A DNA stretch of 64,000 bases from Salibacter halophilus (GTDB lineage Bacteria > Bacteroidota > Bacteroidia > Flavobacteriales_G > Salibacteraceae), in contig NZ_WACR01000011.1 of the NCBI RefSeq assembly GCF_008806325.1, forward strand, positions 1 through 64,000, given 5' to 3'. Below, piece by piece: positions 39,371 through 50,585 of this stretch; the stretch's first letter is position 1, and each line of letters begins with the position of its first letter. Below the pieces are notes generated by a model that was not told the DNA's origin, searched no databases, and worked only from the letters and a program-made list of their open reading frames with translations. The translations under genes and the position numbers were made by a program.

Positions 39371-40384
39371 ATGAAAATTGAGAAGAATATTGATTTGAGT
39401 CCGTACAACACGTTTGGGATAAAAGCTCTCGCGAGTAAGCTGGTTAAAGTTGAGCGTGTTGAAGACTTACAGGAGTTGGCCAAAAAGGGAGAACTCAAAA
39501 TTGAGGATGTGTTGCTGATGGGAGGAGGGAGCAATATGCTTTTGCGCAATGATGTGGATGGGCTTGTGGTTCTGAATGAAATTCCGGGTATTGAAAAAGT
39601 TGACGAAACAAGCGATGAGGTTTTTGTAAAAGTTGGCGGAGGTGTTGTGTGGCACGATTTCGTGATGTGGGCTGTTGGTCAGAACCTGGGAGGAGTCGAG
39701 AATCTGTCACTTATTCCGGGAAGTGTTGGAGCCGCACCGATGCAAAATATCGGGGCTTATGGAGTTGAGTTGAAAGAAACCTTTTGGAAACTCGAAGCTG
39801 TTCATCGAGAATCTGGTGAAATCCACACCTTTAACAAGGAACAATGCGAATTTGGTTACCGATCAAGTGTTTTTAAAACTAGTCTTCGAAATCAGTATGT
39901 CATAGCAAGAGTTTACTTCAGATTGCAGAAATCACCTCACCTCAATACGAGTTACGGAGCAATTGAAGCCGAACTTAAAGAGATGGGGGAGGAACCATCG
40001 GTCAGAACCGTTTCTCAAGCTGTTATCAACATCAGGCAGAGCAAACTTCCCAATCCGAAAGAAATAGGAAACAGCGGTTCATTTTTCAAGAATCCTATTG
40101 TTTCAAAAGAGTTTTATGAGGAATTGAAAAAACAACATCCTGATGTTGTTGCTTATCCGGTAAAAGAAGGGGTTAAACTAGCTGCTGGTTGGTTAATCGA
40201 TCAGGCAGGATGGAAAGGAAAAACTTTTGGTCATTATGGTGTACATAAGAAACAGGCACTCGTGCTTGTAAATTATGGCGGAGCAACCGGTGAAGAGATT
40301 TACCAGCTCAGTGAAAAGATCATTGAAGATATAGACTCCAAATACGGAGTAAAACTCGAAAGAGAAGTGAATATCATCAAATAA
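39371..40384 (+). CDS. murB: UDP-N-acetylmuramate dehydrogenase
   Basis: About 337 residues from the ATG at 39371; the 19 codons before it are not conserved-looking and would cover the promoter. FAD enzyme reducing UDP-GlcNAc-enolpyruvate in peptidoglycan synthesis. Seen: DLSPYNTFGIKALA, VLLMGGGSNMLLRND, GVENLSLIPGSVGAAPMQNIGAYGVEL, SGEIHTFNKEQCEFGYRSSVFK, and the proton-donor Ser in IGNSGSFFKNP. It is the long, type-I MurB. Carries two forward-strand GGTCAGAACC copies (39677, 40000). Confidence 0.96.
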   Translation: MKIEKNIDLSPYNTFGIKALASKLVKVERVEDLQELAKKGELKIEDVLLMGGGSNMLLRNDVDGLVVLNEIPGIEKVDETSDEVFVKVGGGVVWHDFVMWAVGQNLGGVENLSLIPGSVGAAPMQNIGAYGVELKETFWKLEAVHRESGEIHTFNKEQCEFGYRSSVFKTSLRNQYVIARVYFRLQKSPHLNTSYGAIEAELKEMGEEPSVRTVSQAVINIRQSKLPNPKEIGNSGSFFKNPIVSKEFYEELKKQHPDVVAYPVKEGVKLAAGWLIDQAGWKGKTFGHYGVHKKQALVLVNYGGATGEEIYQLSEKIIEDIDSKYGVKLEREVNIIK

Positions 40385-40385
40385 A

Positions 40386-40409
40386 AAAGGCGAGCATTTG
40401 CTCGCCTTT
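40386..40409. terminator. Bidirectional terminator between murB and mdh
   Basis: Perfect 10-base stem (40386-40395 with 40400-40409), 4-base loop. The reverse strand has a T-rich tail, so it is strongest for mdh; it also follows the murB stop by 2 bases. Confidence 0.85.
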
Positions 40410-40438
40410 AGTGGTATATGAAAGATTTTTCTTCTCTC

Positions 40439-41371
40439 TTAGATATCCATTCCGTCAAGAACTTCAAGTACAGATTTAACTGATTTTGCAGAATCTTCGA
40501 GAAGTCCTTTTTCGTCATCGTTGAGGTCGAGCTCAATAATTCGCTCAATACCGTTTTTACCCAATACAACAGGAACGCCAAGGTAAAGATCTTTCATTCC
40601 GTATTCGCCCTGTAGCCAAGAGCAAACTGGGAATACACGCTTTTGATCTTTTACGATCGCTTCAACCATTTGAGCTGCTGCTGCACCCGGAGCATACCAT
40701 GCAGAAGTACCGAGAAGTTTTACAATCTCACCACCTCCAAACTTAGTACGCTCAACGATAGAGTCTAGTTTTTCTTTGCTGATCAGTTCAGTTACCGGAA
40801 TACCACCAACAGTTGTATAACGCGGAAGTGGAACCATTGTGTCTCCGTGTCCGCCCATCAATACAGCCTGAATATCCTTAGGCGATACATTCAATTCCAT
40901 TGCGAGGAAAGAGCGGTAACGAGCTGTATCGAGGATGCCAGCCATACCAAATACTTCGCGGCTATCTTTCTTAGAGCTGAGGAAAGCCTGATAAGTCATC
41001 ACGTCAAGTGGATTAGCCACAACAACGATTTTAGCATCAGGAGAATGCTTAACAACATTTTCAGTAACAGATTTAACGATACCGGCATTTGTCGCGATAA
41101 GATCGTCACGGCTCATACCCGGCTTACGTGGAATACCTGAAGTGATTACCACAACCTCAGATCCGGCTGTTTTTTCATAATCGTTTGTTGAGCCAGTGAT
41201 GCGAGAGTCGTAAAGGTTAATCGGGCTGGTTTCCCACATATCAAGAGCCTTACCTTCAGCAACACCTTCTTTAATATCAACTAAAACAACTTCATTGGCT
41301 ACTTCATTGTGAGCCAAAACATTTGCGCAAGTAGCACCTACGTTACCGGCACCTACAACTGTTACTTTCAT
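40439..41371 (-). CDS. mdh: Malate dehydrogenase
   Basis: 310 residues. NAD-binding VTVVGAGNVGATCANVLA, ELVDI-type acidic residue in VVLVDIKEG, VVITSGIPRKPGMSRDDLI (substrate loop with Arg pair), VVANPLDVMTYQAF, and the catalytic His in MGGHGDTMVPLPRY. It belongs to the lactate-dehydrogenase-like MDH group. A reverse-strand -7 box (TAATTTTG) lies at 41412-41419. Monocistronic. Confidence 0.96.
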   Translation of the reverse strand: MKVTVVGAGNVGATCANVLAHNEVANEVVLVDIKEGVAEGKALDMWETSPINLYDSRITGSTNDYEKTAGSEVVVITSGIPRKPGMSRDDLIATNAGIVKSVTENVVKHSPDAKIVVVANPLDVMTYQAFLSSKKDSREVFGMAGILDTARYRSFLAMELNVSPKDIQAVLMGGHGDTMVPLPRYTTVGGIPVTELISKEKLDSIVERTKFGGGEIVKLLGTSAWYAPGAAAAQMVEAIVKDQKRVFPVCSWLQGEYGMKDLYLGVPVVLGKNGIERIIELDLNDDEKGLLEDSAKSVKSVLEVLDGMDI

Positions 41372-41411
41372 AATAAATTTATCGTTTATTTTGTTTTTAT
41401 TCTAACGAGGT

Positions 41412-41419
41412 CAAAATTA
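41412..41419 (-). promoter_or_regulatory. -7 box for mdh
   Basis: Reverse-strand TAATTTTG, 40 bases before the ATG. It lies in the 174-base divergent gap between mdh and the small secreted gene; nothing else notable there. Confidence 0.35.
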
Positions 41420-41545
41420 AAAAAATAGCCTATTCCACGGCAGTCATTTACGACTATCTTGCGAGGTTTTTAATACTTTAGCCTTCTCTACCAGCCAACT
41501 CCTAGCCTCATTACACGTTTTATTAGTGAATAATAGTTTGAAATT

Positions 41546-41947
41546 ATGAAGAGTGTATTGGGATTTTTAGTAGTGTTTTTTCTGACACTAATTGTTAATG
41601 GTCAGAACCATGATCCGCGTGTTGATGAGGTTTACGGGACTTCTTTTATAGAAAAGCACGAGGGAACAAATGTCTTGAGCTGGCTTGAATTCAAAGCTAA
41701 AAATGGCTACTCTTTTGAAACGGTTCCGACCGAAAAACTGCAAGAATTAGAATTAGCAAGTTCCTATTTTCCAAATGATACAGATTGGAGTACTACTGAG
41801 AAATTCAATGTATTAAAGTTTAACGGGAAGCACGATCCTGATGAACGTGTTTATTTACGAGTTCCCGGTGAGGATAAAGTACTCATAATTTACTCACATG
41901 ATGAATTGCTCGAGCAATATAAAGCGAGCAAAATGGAGGAGAAGTAA
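41546..41947 (+). CDS. Small secreted protein of unknown function
   Basis: 133 residues. Signal peptide MKSVLGFLVVFFLTLIVNGQ, with the Gly-Gln-Asn junction encoded by a GGTCAGAACC copy. The mature part is soluble and acidic (NHDPRVDEVYGTSFIEKHEGTNVLSWLEFKAKNGYSFETVPTEKLQ; DERVYLRVPGEDKVLIIYSHDELLEQY). I do not recognise a family. It ends 1 base before the ATG of the T9SS protein, so the two are almost certainly co-transcribed and may function together. Confidence 0.75.
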   Translation: MKSVLGFLVVFFLTLIVNGQNHDPRVDEVYGTSFIEKHEGTNVLSWLEFKAKNGYSFETVPTEKLQELELASSYFPNDTDWSTTEKFNVLKFNGKHDPDERVYLRVPGEDKVLIIYSHDELLEQYKASKMEEK

Positions 41948-41948
41948 G

Positions 41949-44900
41949 ATGAAAAGGAGCATTTGCATAATAATTTTTTTACTGGTACTTTTTTCAATTG
42001 ATTTGAGTGCCCAGCAAAATATAACCATGCATACTGGCAACGTTACAATGACCGGTTGTAATGGTAACTTTTTTGATGACGGAGGTAACTCGGGGAATTA
42101 CTCTAATAATGCTAACGATACATTAACGATTTGTCCGGGGCCTAACACCGGCCTTCCTCAAATATCTTTTTCAAGCTTTAATCTTGGAGCTGGAGATATT
42201 ATGGAAGTTTATCAAGGGACTAATTATACACCTCAAACTTTAATTGGGACATTTGATCAAACAACTAATAATCCTGGGGTTATTCAGGGCAATACTAATG
42301 TTAGTCAAAATGGATGTTTGACTTTTGTATTCATCTCAAACAATTCAACCACTGATCAGGGATGGAGTGCCGAGATTGGATGTTATTATCCTTGCCAGGT
42401 AGTCGATCCATTTATATCGACTATTAATCCAGATTCAACTGACGGGTTTCTTGATTTATGCCAAAATGATACCGTTTCTTTCTATGCAGGAATTAACTTC
42501 CCTGAAAACGATACTTTCTATCATCAAAGTGCAAATACAACTACATTTTACTGGTATATTGATACTGTTGCAAATGTTGTTGATTCGGGACAGTTTGTTC
42601 AAATACCTTTTGATAGTGCTAGAGGTCAAATTTTAGGGCTTTACGCAGTTGATTCTAATGGATGTAGCTCAATTTATGATAATGAATTACCAGTTCGTGT
42701 TTCAACAACTCCGCATTTTGACAGCGCTGGAGCTTCAACTGATACTGTTTGTTTTGGGGAAACATTTGATCTTGAAGGTAATGTAGAGCCGGTTGAATGG
42801 TCAAATGCCACTCCAACAAATATTGCTGGAGTTACTTATTTGCCTGATGGTAGTGGTGTATCATATAGTTCAACACTGACATTTAATGATTTTGCTCCAG
42901 GTGCAACAGTAAATAATGTGAATGATATTATAGATGCTTGGTTAGATATTGAGCATTCATATTTGGGAGACCTTGAGATAGAGATTATTTGTCCTAATAA
43001 TCAGAGTACTGTGTTAAAACAGAATCCGGGAGGAGGAGGAACATGGTTAGGTGAACCCTGTGATAATAATTCAACCTTGACTCCAGGGAATGGCTATGTC
43101 TACAGTTTTCCAACTACTACGCCAACTTTTGGAGTAATGAATACAGCAGCTACTGTACCTGCAAATGATGCATGTAATAACAGCCCAGGGAATACCTTAC
43201 CTGCAGGATCATACACATCTGACCAACCTCTTTCTAATTTAGTTGGATGCCCTCTCAATGGGACATGGGAGCTAAAGATAACGGATAATATACTTATAGA
43301 TAACGGCTTTATTTTTGCTTGGGGAATTAATTTTCAGAGCTATCTTTATCCATCAAATATTTTGACTTATAAGCCTGGTATTGATAGTCTTGGCTGGATT
43401 GTAGATTCCAATTATAATGATGTGCTTTCTTCAACCACAATGGGGGATACAATGACTGTTGAACCAACTGTTTTTGATACTACTCTTGAGTACACTTTAT
43501 TTTACAGAGATAGTTTTGATTGTACTTATGATACTACGATTTCCGTATTTGTTCGTCCTCCCTGGGAACCTGTGTGCTGTGAAGCTGTACCACCAAATAT
43601 GACGAGTTATCCTGTTGGATGTCCGGGGGATAGTACGGGTTATGCAGTAGCAAGTCCTGTAGATTCATTGGGGCCAGCTCCATGGTGGTATACCTGGACT
43701 GATCAAAATGGCGATACAATAGCACAAGTAGATTCTGTGTTTACAGCTGATACGCTTTTCAACTTACCTTTAGGCCAGTACACAGTTGAGGTTCGAGACA
43801 GTATTGGGTGCTTTGCTTACAATAATGTTCAGGTGAATGAAGTTCCGCCAATGCAATTATCGATTAGTGATATTGAAGCTATTTCGTGTGCAGGTAACTT
43901 TTGTGATGGATCAGCTACGGTGAATATTAATTCTGGCGGTACTAGTCCTTACTCATTTCTTTGGTCGAATGGTGACACTAATCAGATCCCAAATTCATTG
44001 TGTTCTGACACAAACACTGTGTTCGTAACTGATGCAAGAGGTTGTATGGATACAATTGGCACGAATATTCCATCCCCTGATTCCATTGATGTAGTGGCTT
44101 CCGGTTCTGACACAATTTGTATTTCGAACTCTACTCCAATATCGGCTCAGGCAACCGGAGGGAATGGAGACTATGTTTACAATTGGACAAACACAGGAAA
44201 TGGTTCACCATTAAATGTTTCACCAATAGTTACAACTACTTATGAGGTTGTGGCGACAGACTCGAATAATTGCCCATCAGCAGTTGATTCTGTAACGATT
44301 TATGTTCGCGACTCTATTAGGGTTAATCTTGATTCACCAGATACAATTTGCCCCGGAGATACGGCTCTGATTCTTGCAAATACAACAGGCGGAGATGGTA
44401 ATTTTACTTATAACTGGAAAAACGGTTGGGGATCTGACAGTTTAGGCGCAGCTCCATTGCAACAGCCTGGTTATGTAGATGTAGCGATAAATGATGGTTG
44501 CGGATCGCCAACACGTGTAGATTCTGCATTTATTCAGGTTGGAGGTTACGACCAGTTGAAAATTGCAACAAATGGAGATGATACTATTTGCCTTGGTGAA
44601 AGTGCTGTACTCAGTGCTCAGGGACGCGGTGGAGATGAAGAATTCACCTACGTTTGGGATAATGGTTTGGACACAGGCAAAGTACATGCTATTGTTCCGC
44701 AAACAACAACGACTTACAATGTTACAGTAAGTGATAATTGCTTGACTCCAACTAATACGGCTTCGATTACAATAACAGTTGGAAATCAAAAAGACTTTGA
44801 TTTACTGGTTGATCAGCCTAAGGATTGTAAACCGGGTGAGTTCAAATTTGCTTTTGATACGATCAGGCCTGATTTTAATTATGAAATCAACTTTGGTGAT

Positions 44901-45566
44901 GGTTACAGACCGGTTTTTGAAGATTCAATAGGTCACACATTCCCAGGTATTGGTTGTTATGATATCAAAGCCAAAATTTACACTGATCTGGGTTGTCTTA
45001 CACAAAAGACATTCCCGTGCTTAGTTGAGGTTCTTGAAACACCAATCGCAGATTTTTCATTTAATCCGTTAAATCCAACCATTTTAGATGGGCAGGTTGA
45101 GTTTATCAATGAATCGGCTTATGCAGATTACTACAAATGGTTTATCGATGATTCACTTTCTAGTCAGAACCTTGAGTTTGCGCACTTGTTTGCAGACTCG
45201 GGAAAATACGCTGTTAAGTTGATCGCAGAAAATGAAAACGGTTGTGTTGACTCAACTCTTAAAGATGTGTTCATCGATTATAAATCTGCTATTTGGATAC
45301 CAAATGCTTTTACACCAAATGGTGATGGTGTTAATGATACATTCCTTCCTAAAGGTGACGGATTAACTAAGAAGAATTACTCACTTTTCATTTATAACCG
45401 TTGGGGAAATGTAATGTGGAGCACCAATAATCCTAAACAGGGCTGGAACGGAATTGGTCCTGAAGGTCTTCCAGCTGAAAACGGAAGTTATGTTTATGAT
45501 ATTTCATACATGCTTGAAGGAGGTAGAGAAATACACGAAAGAGGAGAGTTTAAATTGATCAGATAA
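41949..45566 (+). CDS. Large T9SS type B-sorted surface protein (CUB-like, P-domain-like, PKD)
   Basis: About 1205 residues from the ATG at 41949, chosen because MKRSICIIIFLLVLFSIDLSAQ is a clean signal peptide. Order: CUB-like domain (about 25-150, ISFSSFNLGAGDIMEVYQG); proprotein-convertase P-domain-like region (about 270-440, LDIEHSYLGDLEIEIICPNN and LNGTWELKITDN); repeated Ig-like/SprB-type units (SCAGNFCDGSATVNINSGGTSPYSFLWSNGD); a PKD-like domain (FINESAYADYYKWFIDDS); and the C-terminal type B sorting domain (WIPNAFTPNGDGVNDTF...NRWGN...W.G). Such proteins are exported by T9SS to the cell surface. No protease motif. Probably an adhesin. Lacks exact dispersed words, with several one-mismatch copies. 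Confidence 0.88.
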   Translation: MKRSICIIIFLLVLFSIDLSAQQNITMHTGNVTMTGCNGNFFDDGGNSGNYSNNANDTLTICPGPNTGLPQISFSSFNLGAGDIMEVYQGTNYTPQTLIGTFDQTTNNPGVIQGNTNVSQNGCLTFVFISNNSTTDQGWSAEIGCYYPCQVVDPFISTINPDSTDGFLDLCQNDTVSFYAGINFPENDTFYHQSANTTTFYWYIDTVANVVDSGQFVQIPFDSARGQILGLYAVDSNGCSSIYDNELPVRVSTTPHFDSAGASTDTVCFGETFDLEGNVEPVEWSNATPTNIAGVTYLPDGSGVSYSSTLTFNDFAPGATVNNVNDIIDAWLDIEHSYLGDLEIEIICPNNQSTVLKQNPGGGGTWLGEPCDNNSTLTPGNGYVYSFPTTTPTFGVMNTAATVPANDACNNSPGNTLPAGSYTSDQPLSNLVGCPLNGTWELKITDNILIDNGFIFAWGINFQSYLYPSNILTYKPGIDSLGWIVDSNYNDVLSSTTMGDTMTVEPTVFDTTLEYTLFYRDSFDCTYDTTISVFVRPPWEPVCCEAVPPNMTSYPVGCPGDSTGYAVASPVDSLGPAPWWYTWTDQNGDTIAQVDSVFTADTLFNLPLGQYTVEVRDSIGCFAYNNVQVNEVPPMQLSISDIEAISCAGNFCDGSATVNINSGGTSPYSFLWSNGDTNQIPNSLCSDTNTVFVTDARGCMDTIGTNIPSPDSIDVVASGSDTICISNSTPISAQATGGNGDYVYNWTNTGNGSPLNVSPIVTTTYEVVATDSNNCPSAVDSVTIYVRDSIRVNLDSPDTICPGDTALILANTTGGDGNFTYNWKNGWGSDSLGAAPLQQPGYVDVAINDGCGSPTRVDSAFIQVGGYDQLKIATNGDDTICLGESAVLSAQGRGGDEEFTYVWDNGLDTGKVHAIVPQTTTTYNVTVSDNCLTPTNTASITITVGNQKDFDLLVDQPKDCKPGEFKFAFDTIRPDFNYEINFGDGYRPVFEDSIGHTFPGIGCYDIKAKIYTDLGCLTQKTFPCLVEVLETPIADFSFNPLNPTILDGQVEFINESAYADYYKWFIDDSLSSQNLEFAHLFADSGKYAVKLIAENENGCVDSTLKDVFIDYKSAIWIPNAFTPNGDGVNDTFLPKGDGLTKKNYSLFIYNRWGNVMWSTNNPKQGWNGIGPEGLPAENGSYVYDISYMLEGGREIHERGEFKLIR

Positions 45567-45590
45567 GTTTATTCATCATATATTCATTAG

Positions 45591-45620
45591 AAAAACCATT
45601 GCATATTTGCGATGGTTTTT
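45591..45620 (+). terminator. Intrinsic terminator of the T9SS gene
   Basis: 12-base stem (45591-45602 with 45609-45620, one G-T pair), 6-base loop, followed by CGTTTTT. Confidence 0.75.
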
Positions 45621-45648
45621 CGTTTTTAAAAGCTAAAATTACTACGAT

Positions 45649-46449
45649 TTGAATTGGTTTAAACAGTTTGCAAAGGGCTTTAGCGCAAATTTTAAAGCCA
45701 TGAGTTTTATTAAAGATCACAATATGTGGGGATTTTTCATTTTCCCAATTGTGATCAATATTGGTCTGTTTTACCTGGGCTTTTCAGTAACAAGCGGATT
45801 GAGCGATTCCATTTTTGATTGGCTCAAAGATTTTTTAGGAATTAGCTCTTGGGAATTTGATGGAGCTGATACACTTTCTTCTGTCATTTGGTTCTTGATA
45901 TGGATTGTATTGAAAATCCTCTTCTTCTTTTTATATGCCTATCTGGGTGGATATATTGTTCTTATTTTAATGTCACCTATTCTTGCATGGGTGAGTGAGC
46001 GAACAGAAAAGCTTGCTACCGGCCGAGATTATCCCTTTAGCTTGAAACGGTTTATTACAGATGTAATTCGAGGTATCTTTATTGGTGTGAGGAGTTTCGT
46101 ACTCGAAGTGATTATTACGCTGGCTATCGTGATAATTGGCTTTATTCCAATCCTTGGCTTTTTGAGTCCCATCTTACTTTTTGCCGTGTCGGCTTACTTT
46201 TACGGTTTTTCATTCATCGACTATTCCAGCGAGCGAAAAGGGCTTAAGATGAAAGAATCGATGAGTTATGTGTCGAGGCGAAAGGGATTAGCGGTTGGAA
46301 CTGCTATGCCTTTTTCAGCACTTTTACTGATTCCGTATATAGGTCAAATGTTAGCCGGGTTTACTGCTGTCATCGGGACTGTGGGAGCTACTTTGGCCGT
46401 TTTAGAGGTTGATGGTCAAAGCCAAACTGAAATCACTTCACACGCTTGA
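45649..46449 (+). CDS. EI24/CysZ-like membrane protein
   Basis: 266 residues from an apparent TTG start (NWFKQFAKGFSANFKAMSFI). Translation from the next ATG (45700) would lose this conserved-looking amphipathic start. About 4-5 transmembrane segments. Motif YLGGYIVLILMSPILAWVSERTEKLATGRDYPFSLKRFITDVIRG is typical of the EI24 family, which includes the sulfate permease CysZ. No sulfur genes nearby, so substrate is uncertain. Overlaps the convergent lipoprotein gene by 17 bases. Confidence 0.8.
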   Translation: MNWFKQFAKGFSANFKAMSFIKDHNMWGFFIFPIVINIGLFYLGFSVTSGLSDSIFDWLKDFLGISSWEFDGADTLSSVIWFLIWIVLKILFFFLYAYLGGYIVLILMSPILAWVSERTEKLATGRDYPFSLKRFITDVIRGIFIGVRSFVLEVIITLAIVIIGFIPILGFLSPILLFAVSAYFYGFSFIDYSSERKGLKMKESMSYVSRRKGLAVGTAMPFSALLLIPYIGQMLAGFTAVIGTVGATLAVLEVDGQSQTEITSHA

Positions 46450-46951
46450 GCTCGATGTTTTCAGATACGGTTGTGAGGTAATTGTTCAGTACTTTCAATC
46501 CCTCAGGCATTTCAATCATGCCAACGATTTTTTTCTTCTCACCACGGTAGTTGATCACGGTTGTTACAGTTGGAAGATCAGTGACTTTAGGCTCTACGTA
46601 GGCAGAGTCCATTTCCATAATCTTATTGCTATCGATGAGGTTGCCGATTTCCTCTAATGTGGACTTGCGAACTTTCCCTTCAAATACACCTTCGTACTCA
46701 ACATATTTTCTCCCGATGTATTTGACACTTCCATCGTAGTTGATGCTCATCTTAAAGATCGGGCAAGTACCAAAGCAGCCAGATTTCTCGATGGACACAA
46801 AAAGCTGCTCACCATCCATCTCACTGATTACATCCTTTGCAGTCGGTTTGGTTTGGCTCTGACCGTTGTTGTTCTCTGTTGATTTTTCACTGTTCTTGCA
46901 GCCGATAATGCTCAGTGAAATGGCTAAAAGTGTGATAAGAGTAAAGCGCAT
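46433..46951 (-). CDS. DUF6438 family lipoprotein
   Basis: 172 residues. Lipoprotein signal with lipobox SIIGC (Cys at about 18). The mature domain has IEKSGCFGTCPIFKMSINYDGSVKYIGRKYVEYEGVFEGKVRKSTLEEI, typical of the DUF6438 family; the CFGTCP pair of Cys may be structural or redox-active (inference). Function unknown. It starts 1 base after yidC's stop on the same strand, so is probably in the pyrG-yidC transcription unit. Confidence 0.75.
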   Translation of the reverse strand: MRFTLITLLAISLSIIGCKNSEKSTENNNGQSQTKPTAKDVISEMDGEQLFVSIEKSGCFGTCPIFKMSINYDGSVKYIGRKYVEYEGVFEGKVRKSTLEEIGNLIDSNKIMEMDSAYVEPKVTDLPTVTTVINYRGEKKKIVGMIEMPEGLKVLNNYLTTVSENIELKRVK

Positions 46952-46952
46952 A

Positions 46953-48824
46953 TTATTTATTTCTTCTCATTTTGCGATTTGAGGCTTGCTGTTGTTGATC
47001 CTGCATATCCTGTAATCGCTGTTGAAATTTACTCTTTTTCTTTGGCTTTTTCTTGTTCTCTTCAATTTTCGCCCTGATTTTGTCTTCATTGATGAAGAAC
47101 TTGCGAATTACAAACTGTTGACCTAGTGTGGTCATGTTAGCCGTGAAGTAGTACAAACTGAGACCAGCACTGTAATTATTGAACCAGAAGAGAAGCATTA
47201 CAGGCATGAAGTAAATCATGATGGCCTGAATTTGCTTGGCTTGAGCATTTCCGCCTCCCATTGATGCTGATTGCATGTTGTATTTTGAAGTGAGGAACAT
47301 TGAAATGGCCATGAGAATTGTCAGTCCACTCACGTGATCTCCGTAGAGTGGAATGTCAAATGGCAAATCAAATAGCACATCGTAAGAAGAAAGGTCATCA
47401 GCCCAGAGGAAACTTTTTTGGCGAAGTTCAATTGAGGCAGGGAAGAAGCGGAACATCGCGATCAAAATTGGAAGCTGAATAAGCATCGGGATGCAACCGG
47501 CAAAAGGATTGACGCCTGTTTTTTGGTACAGGGCCATCGTCTCCTGTTGCTTCTTCATTTGATCTTTTTCACCGTACTTCTTATTGATCTCTTCAATTTC
47601 GGGTTTTATAGCACGCTGCTTGGCACTTGATAAGTAGGTTTTGTAAGTAATGGGGAAGAGGAGTGTTTTGATAAACAAGGTGAGAATCAAAATCACTAAC
47701 CCGATGTGTATATTAAAAGATGAAAGGAAGTTGAAAGTTGGGATGATCAATATTTGGTTCATCCAGCGGAAAAGTGCCCACCCTAACTCAACCTGATCTT
47801 CCAGGTCTAAATCGTATTTCTTGAGGATACTGTACTTGGTTGGACCCAAATACATTTTGAAATTTCCGTTATTGCCGGCCGGTATTGTAAATGTGGCTGA
47901 CATATCCTTCGTAAACTCATCGCTTTTAGCTGTATTGTACGCTAAATTTGAGTTTGTGGCTTTGAATTTATCTTCAGCTATGAGGGTTGTGGAGAAAAAC
48001 TGCTGCTTGAAGGAGATCCATTTGAGGTCTTCTTCAGGCGATTCGCTGTCTTCGTCACCCATGGTGGTCAAATTATCTACATCATCACCGTAAAGCTTGT
48101 AGTAGATAGTCGTGTATTGACGTTCATTATCAACGGCTTTTTCAGATTTTGGAGCGAGTTGATTCCAGTTGACAAGTAGATCATTCGTAGCGATGTTTTG
48201 GCGATTCATGCTGAATTCAAGCATGTTATCGTTAGCTCCTAAAGTGTAGTTGATGGTCAGAGCCGCTCCTGTGGCATCCTTCATACTAAATACCAACTGA
48301 GAGTCGCTCGGTTGCTCAACATCAAAAAAGAGCTCAGTAGAATTGATCTTTCTGTTTTGATGGTCAAATTGGAGGTTGAGTGTATTGTGATTCTCAGTAA
48401 AGAGCATTAGGGGAAGCGAATCATAAGTCGTGTAGTTTTTCAACTGCGCTTCAACCGGTACAGCTCCTTTGTTGGAGAATTTGACAATTACTCGTTCGTT
48501 TTCAAGCGTAAAGTATTCTTTTTCACCAGATCCAAAAGGAGCGAGGCTTCCGTATTTTTGCTCGTTGAGAACACTTACAACTGAGTCATTATTCGCTTTT
48601 TGGATGGTGTCCTGTACCTGAGCTGATTGTCCAGCCTTCGGTTCTGACTGTGAAGCTTCCTGCTTTGCTTTTTGATCAACCCTTTCCTTTGCTTCAACGG
48701 CTTCAATAGAATCCTGCTTCTTGCGCATAGCTTCCATTTCAGCATCAGATGGTTGCATCCAAAATTGCCATCCCAGTAGAATAGCACCTATAACGAGTAA
48801 TCCAATAACAGCATTTCTGTCCAT
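46953..48824 (-). CDS. yidC: Membrane protein insertase YidC
   Basis: About 623 residues from the ATG at 48824; a TTG two codons earlier is less likely. N-terminal anchor AVIGLLVIGAILLGWQFWMQP, a large periplasmic beta-supersandwich (about 80-345), then the conserved core LILTLFIKTLLFPITYKTYLSSAKQRAIKPEIEEINKKY, PFAGCIPMLIQLPILIAMFRFF, and the final helices FMPVMLLFWFNNYSAGLSLYYF. Basic C-terminal tail. It inserts inner-membrane proteins alone or with Sec. Follows pyrG; a -7 box overlaps pyrG's last codons. Confidence 0.97.
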   Translation of the reverse strand: MDRNAVIGLLVIGAILLGWQFWMQPSDAEMEAMRKKQDSIEAVEAKERVDQKAKQEASQSEPKAGQSAQVQDTIQKANNDSVVSVLNEQKYGSLAPFGSGEKEYFTLENERVIVKFSNKGAVPVEAQLKNYTTYDSLPLMLFTENHNTLNLQFDHQNRKINSTELFFDVEQPSDSQLVFSMKDATGAALTINYTLGANDNMLEFSMNRQNIATNDLLVNWNQLAPKSEKAVDNERQYTTIYYKLYGDDVDNLTTMGDEDSESPEEDLKWISFKQQFFSTTLIAEDKFKATNSNLAYNTAKSDEFTKDMSATFTIPAGNNGNFKMYLGPTKYSILKKYDLDLEDQVELGWALFRWMNQILIIPTFNFLSSFNIHIGLVILILTLFIKTLLFPITYKTYLSSAKQRAIKPEIEEINKKYGEKDQMKKQQETMALYQKTGVNPFAGCIPMLIQLPILIAMFRFFPASIELRQKSFLWADDLSSYDVLFDLPFDIPLYGDHVSGLTILMAISMFLTSKYNMQSASMGGGNAQAKQIQAIMIYFMPVMLLFWFNNYSAGLSLYYFTANMTTLGQQFVIRKFFINEDKIRAKIEENKKKPKKKSKFQQRLQDMQDQQQQASNRKMRRNK

Positions 48825-48843
48825 AGTCAAGATAAATTGGCTG

Positions 48844-48851
48844 CAAATGTA
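48844..48851 (-). promoter_or_regulatory. -7 box for yidC
   Basis: Reverse-strand TACATTTG in the 27-base gap between pyrG and yidC, 19 bases before the ATG. Confidence 0.45.
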
Positions 48852-50513
<1,662 letters not shown>

Positions 50514-50524
50514 TTAACGGGAGA

Positions 50525-50532
50525 CAAAGGTA
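50525..50532 (-). promoter_or_regulatory. -7 box for pyrG
   Basis: Reverse-strand TACCTTTG, 32 bases before the pyrG ATG. Confidence 0.4.
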
Positions 50533-50585
50533 ATATTAATTGTTCCTCTGGCGGACTTTCTATCCTTTAAATAAAAGCTATTTTT

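Noticed and set aside
41372-41545. Possible regulatory RNA in the mdh divergent gap
   Set aside because: Only a -7 box for mdh is seen; no conserved fold or terminator-like hairpin.
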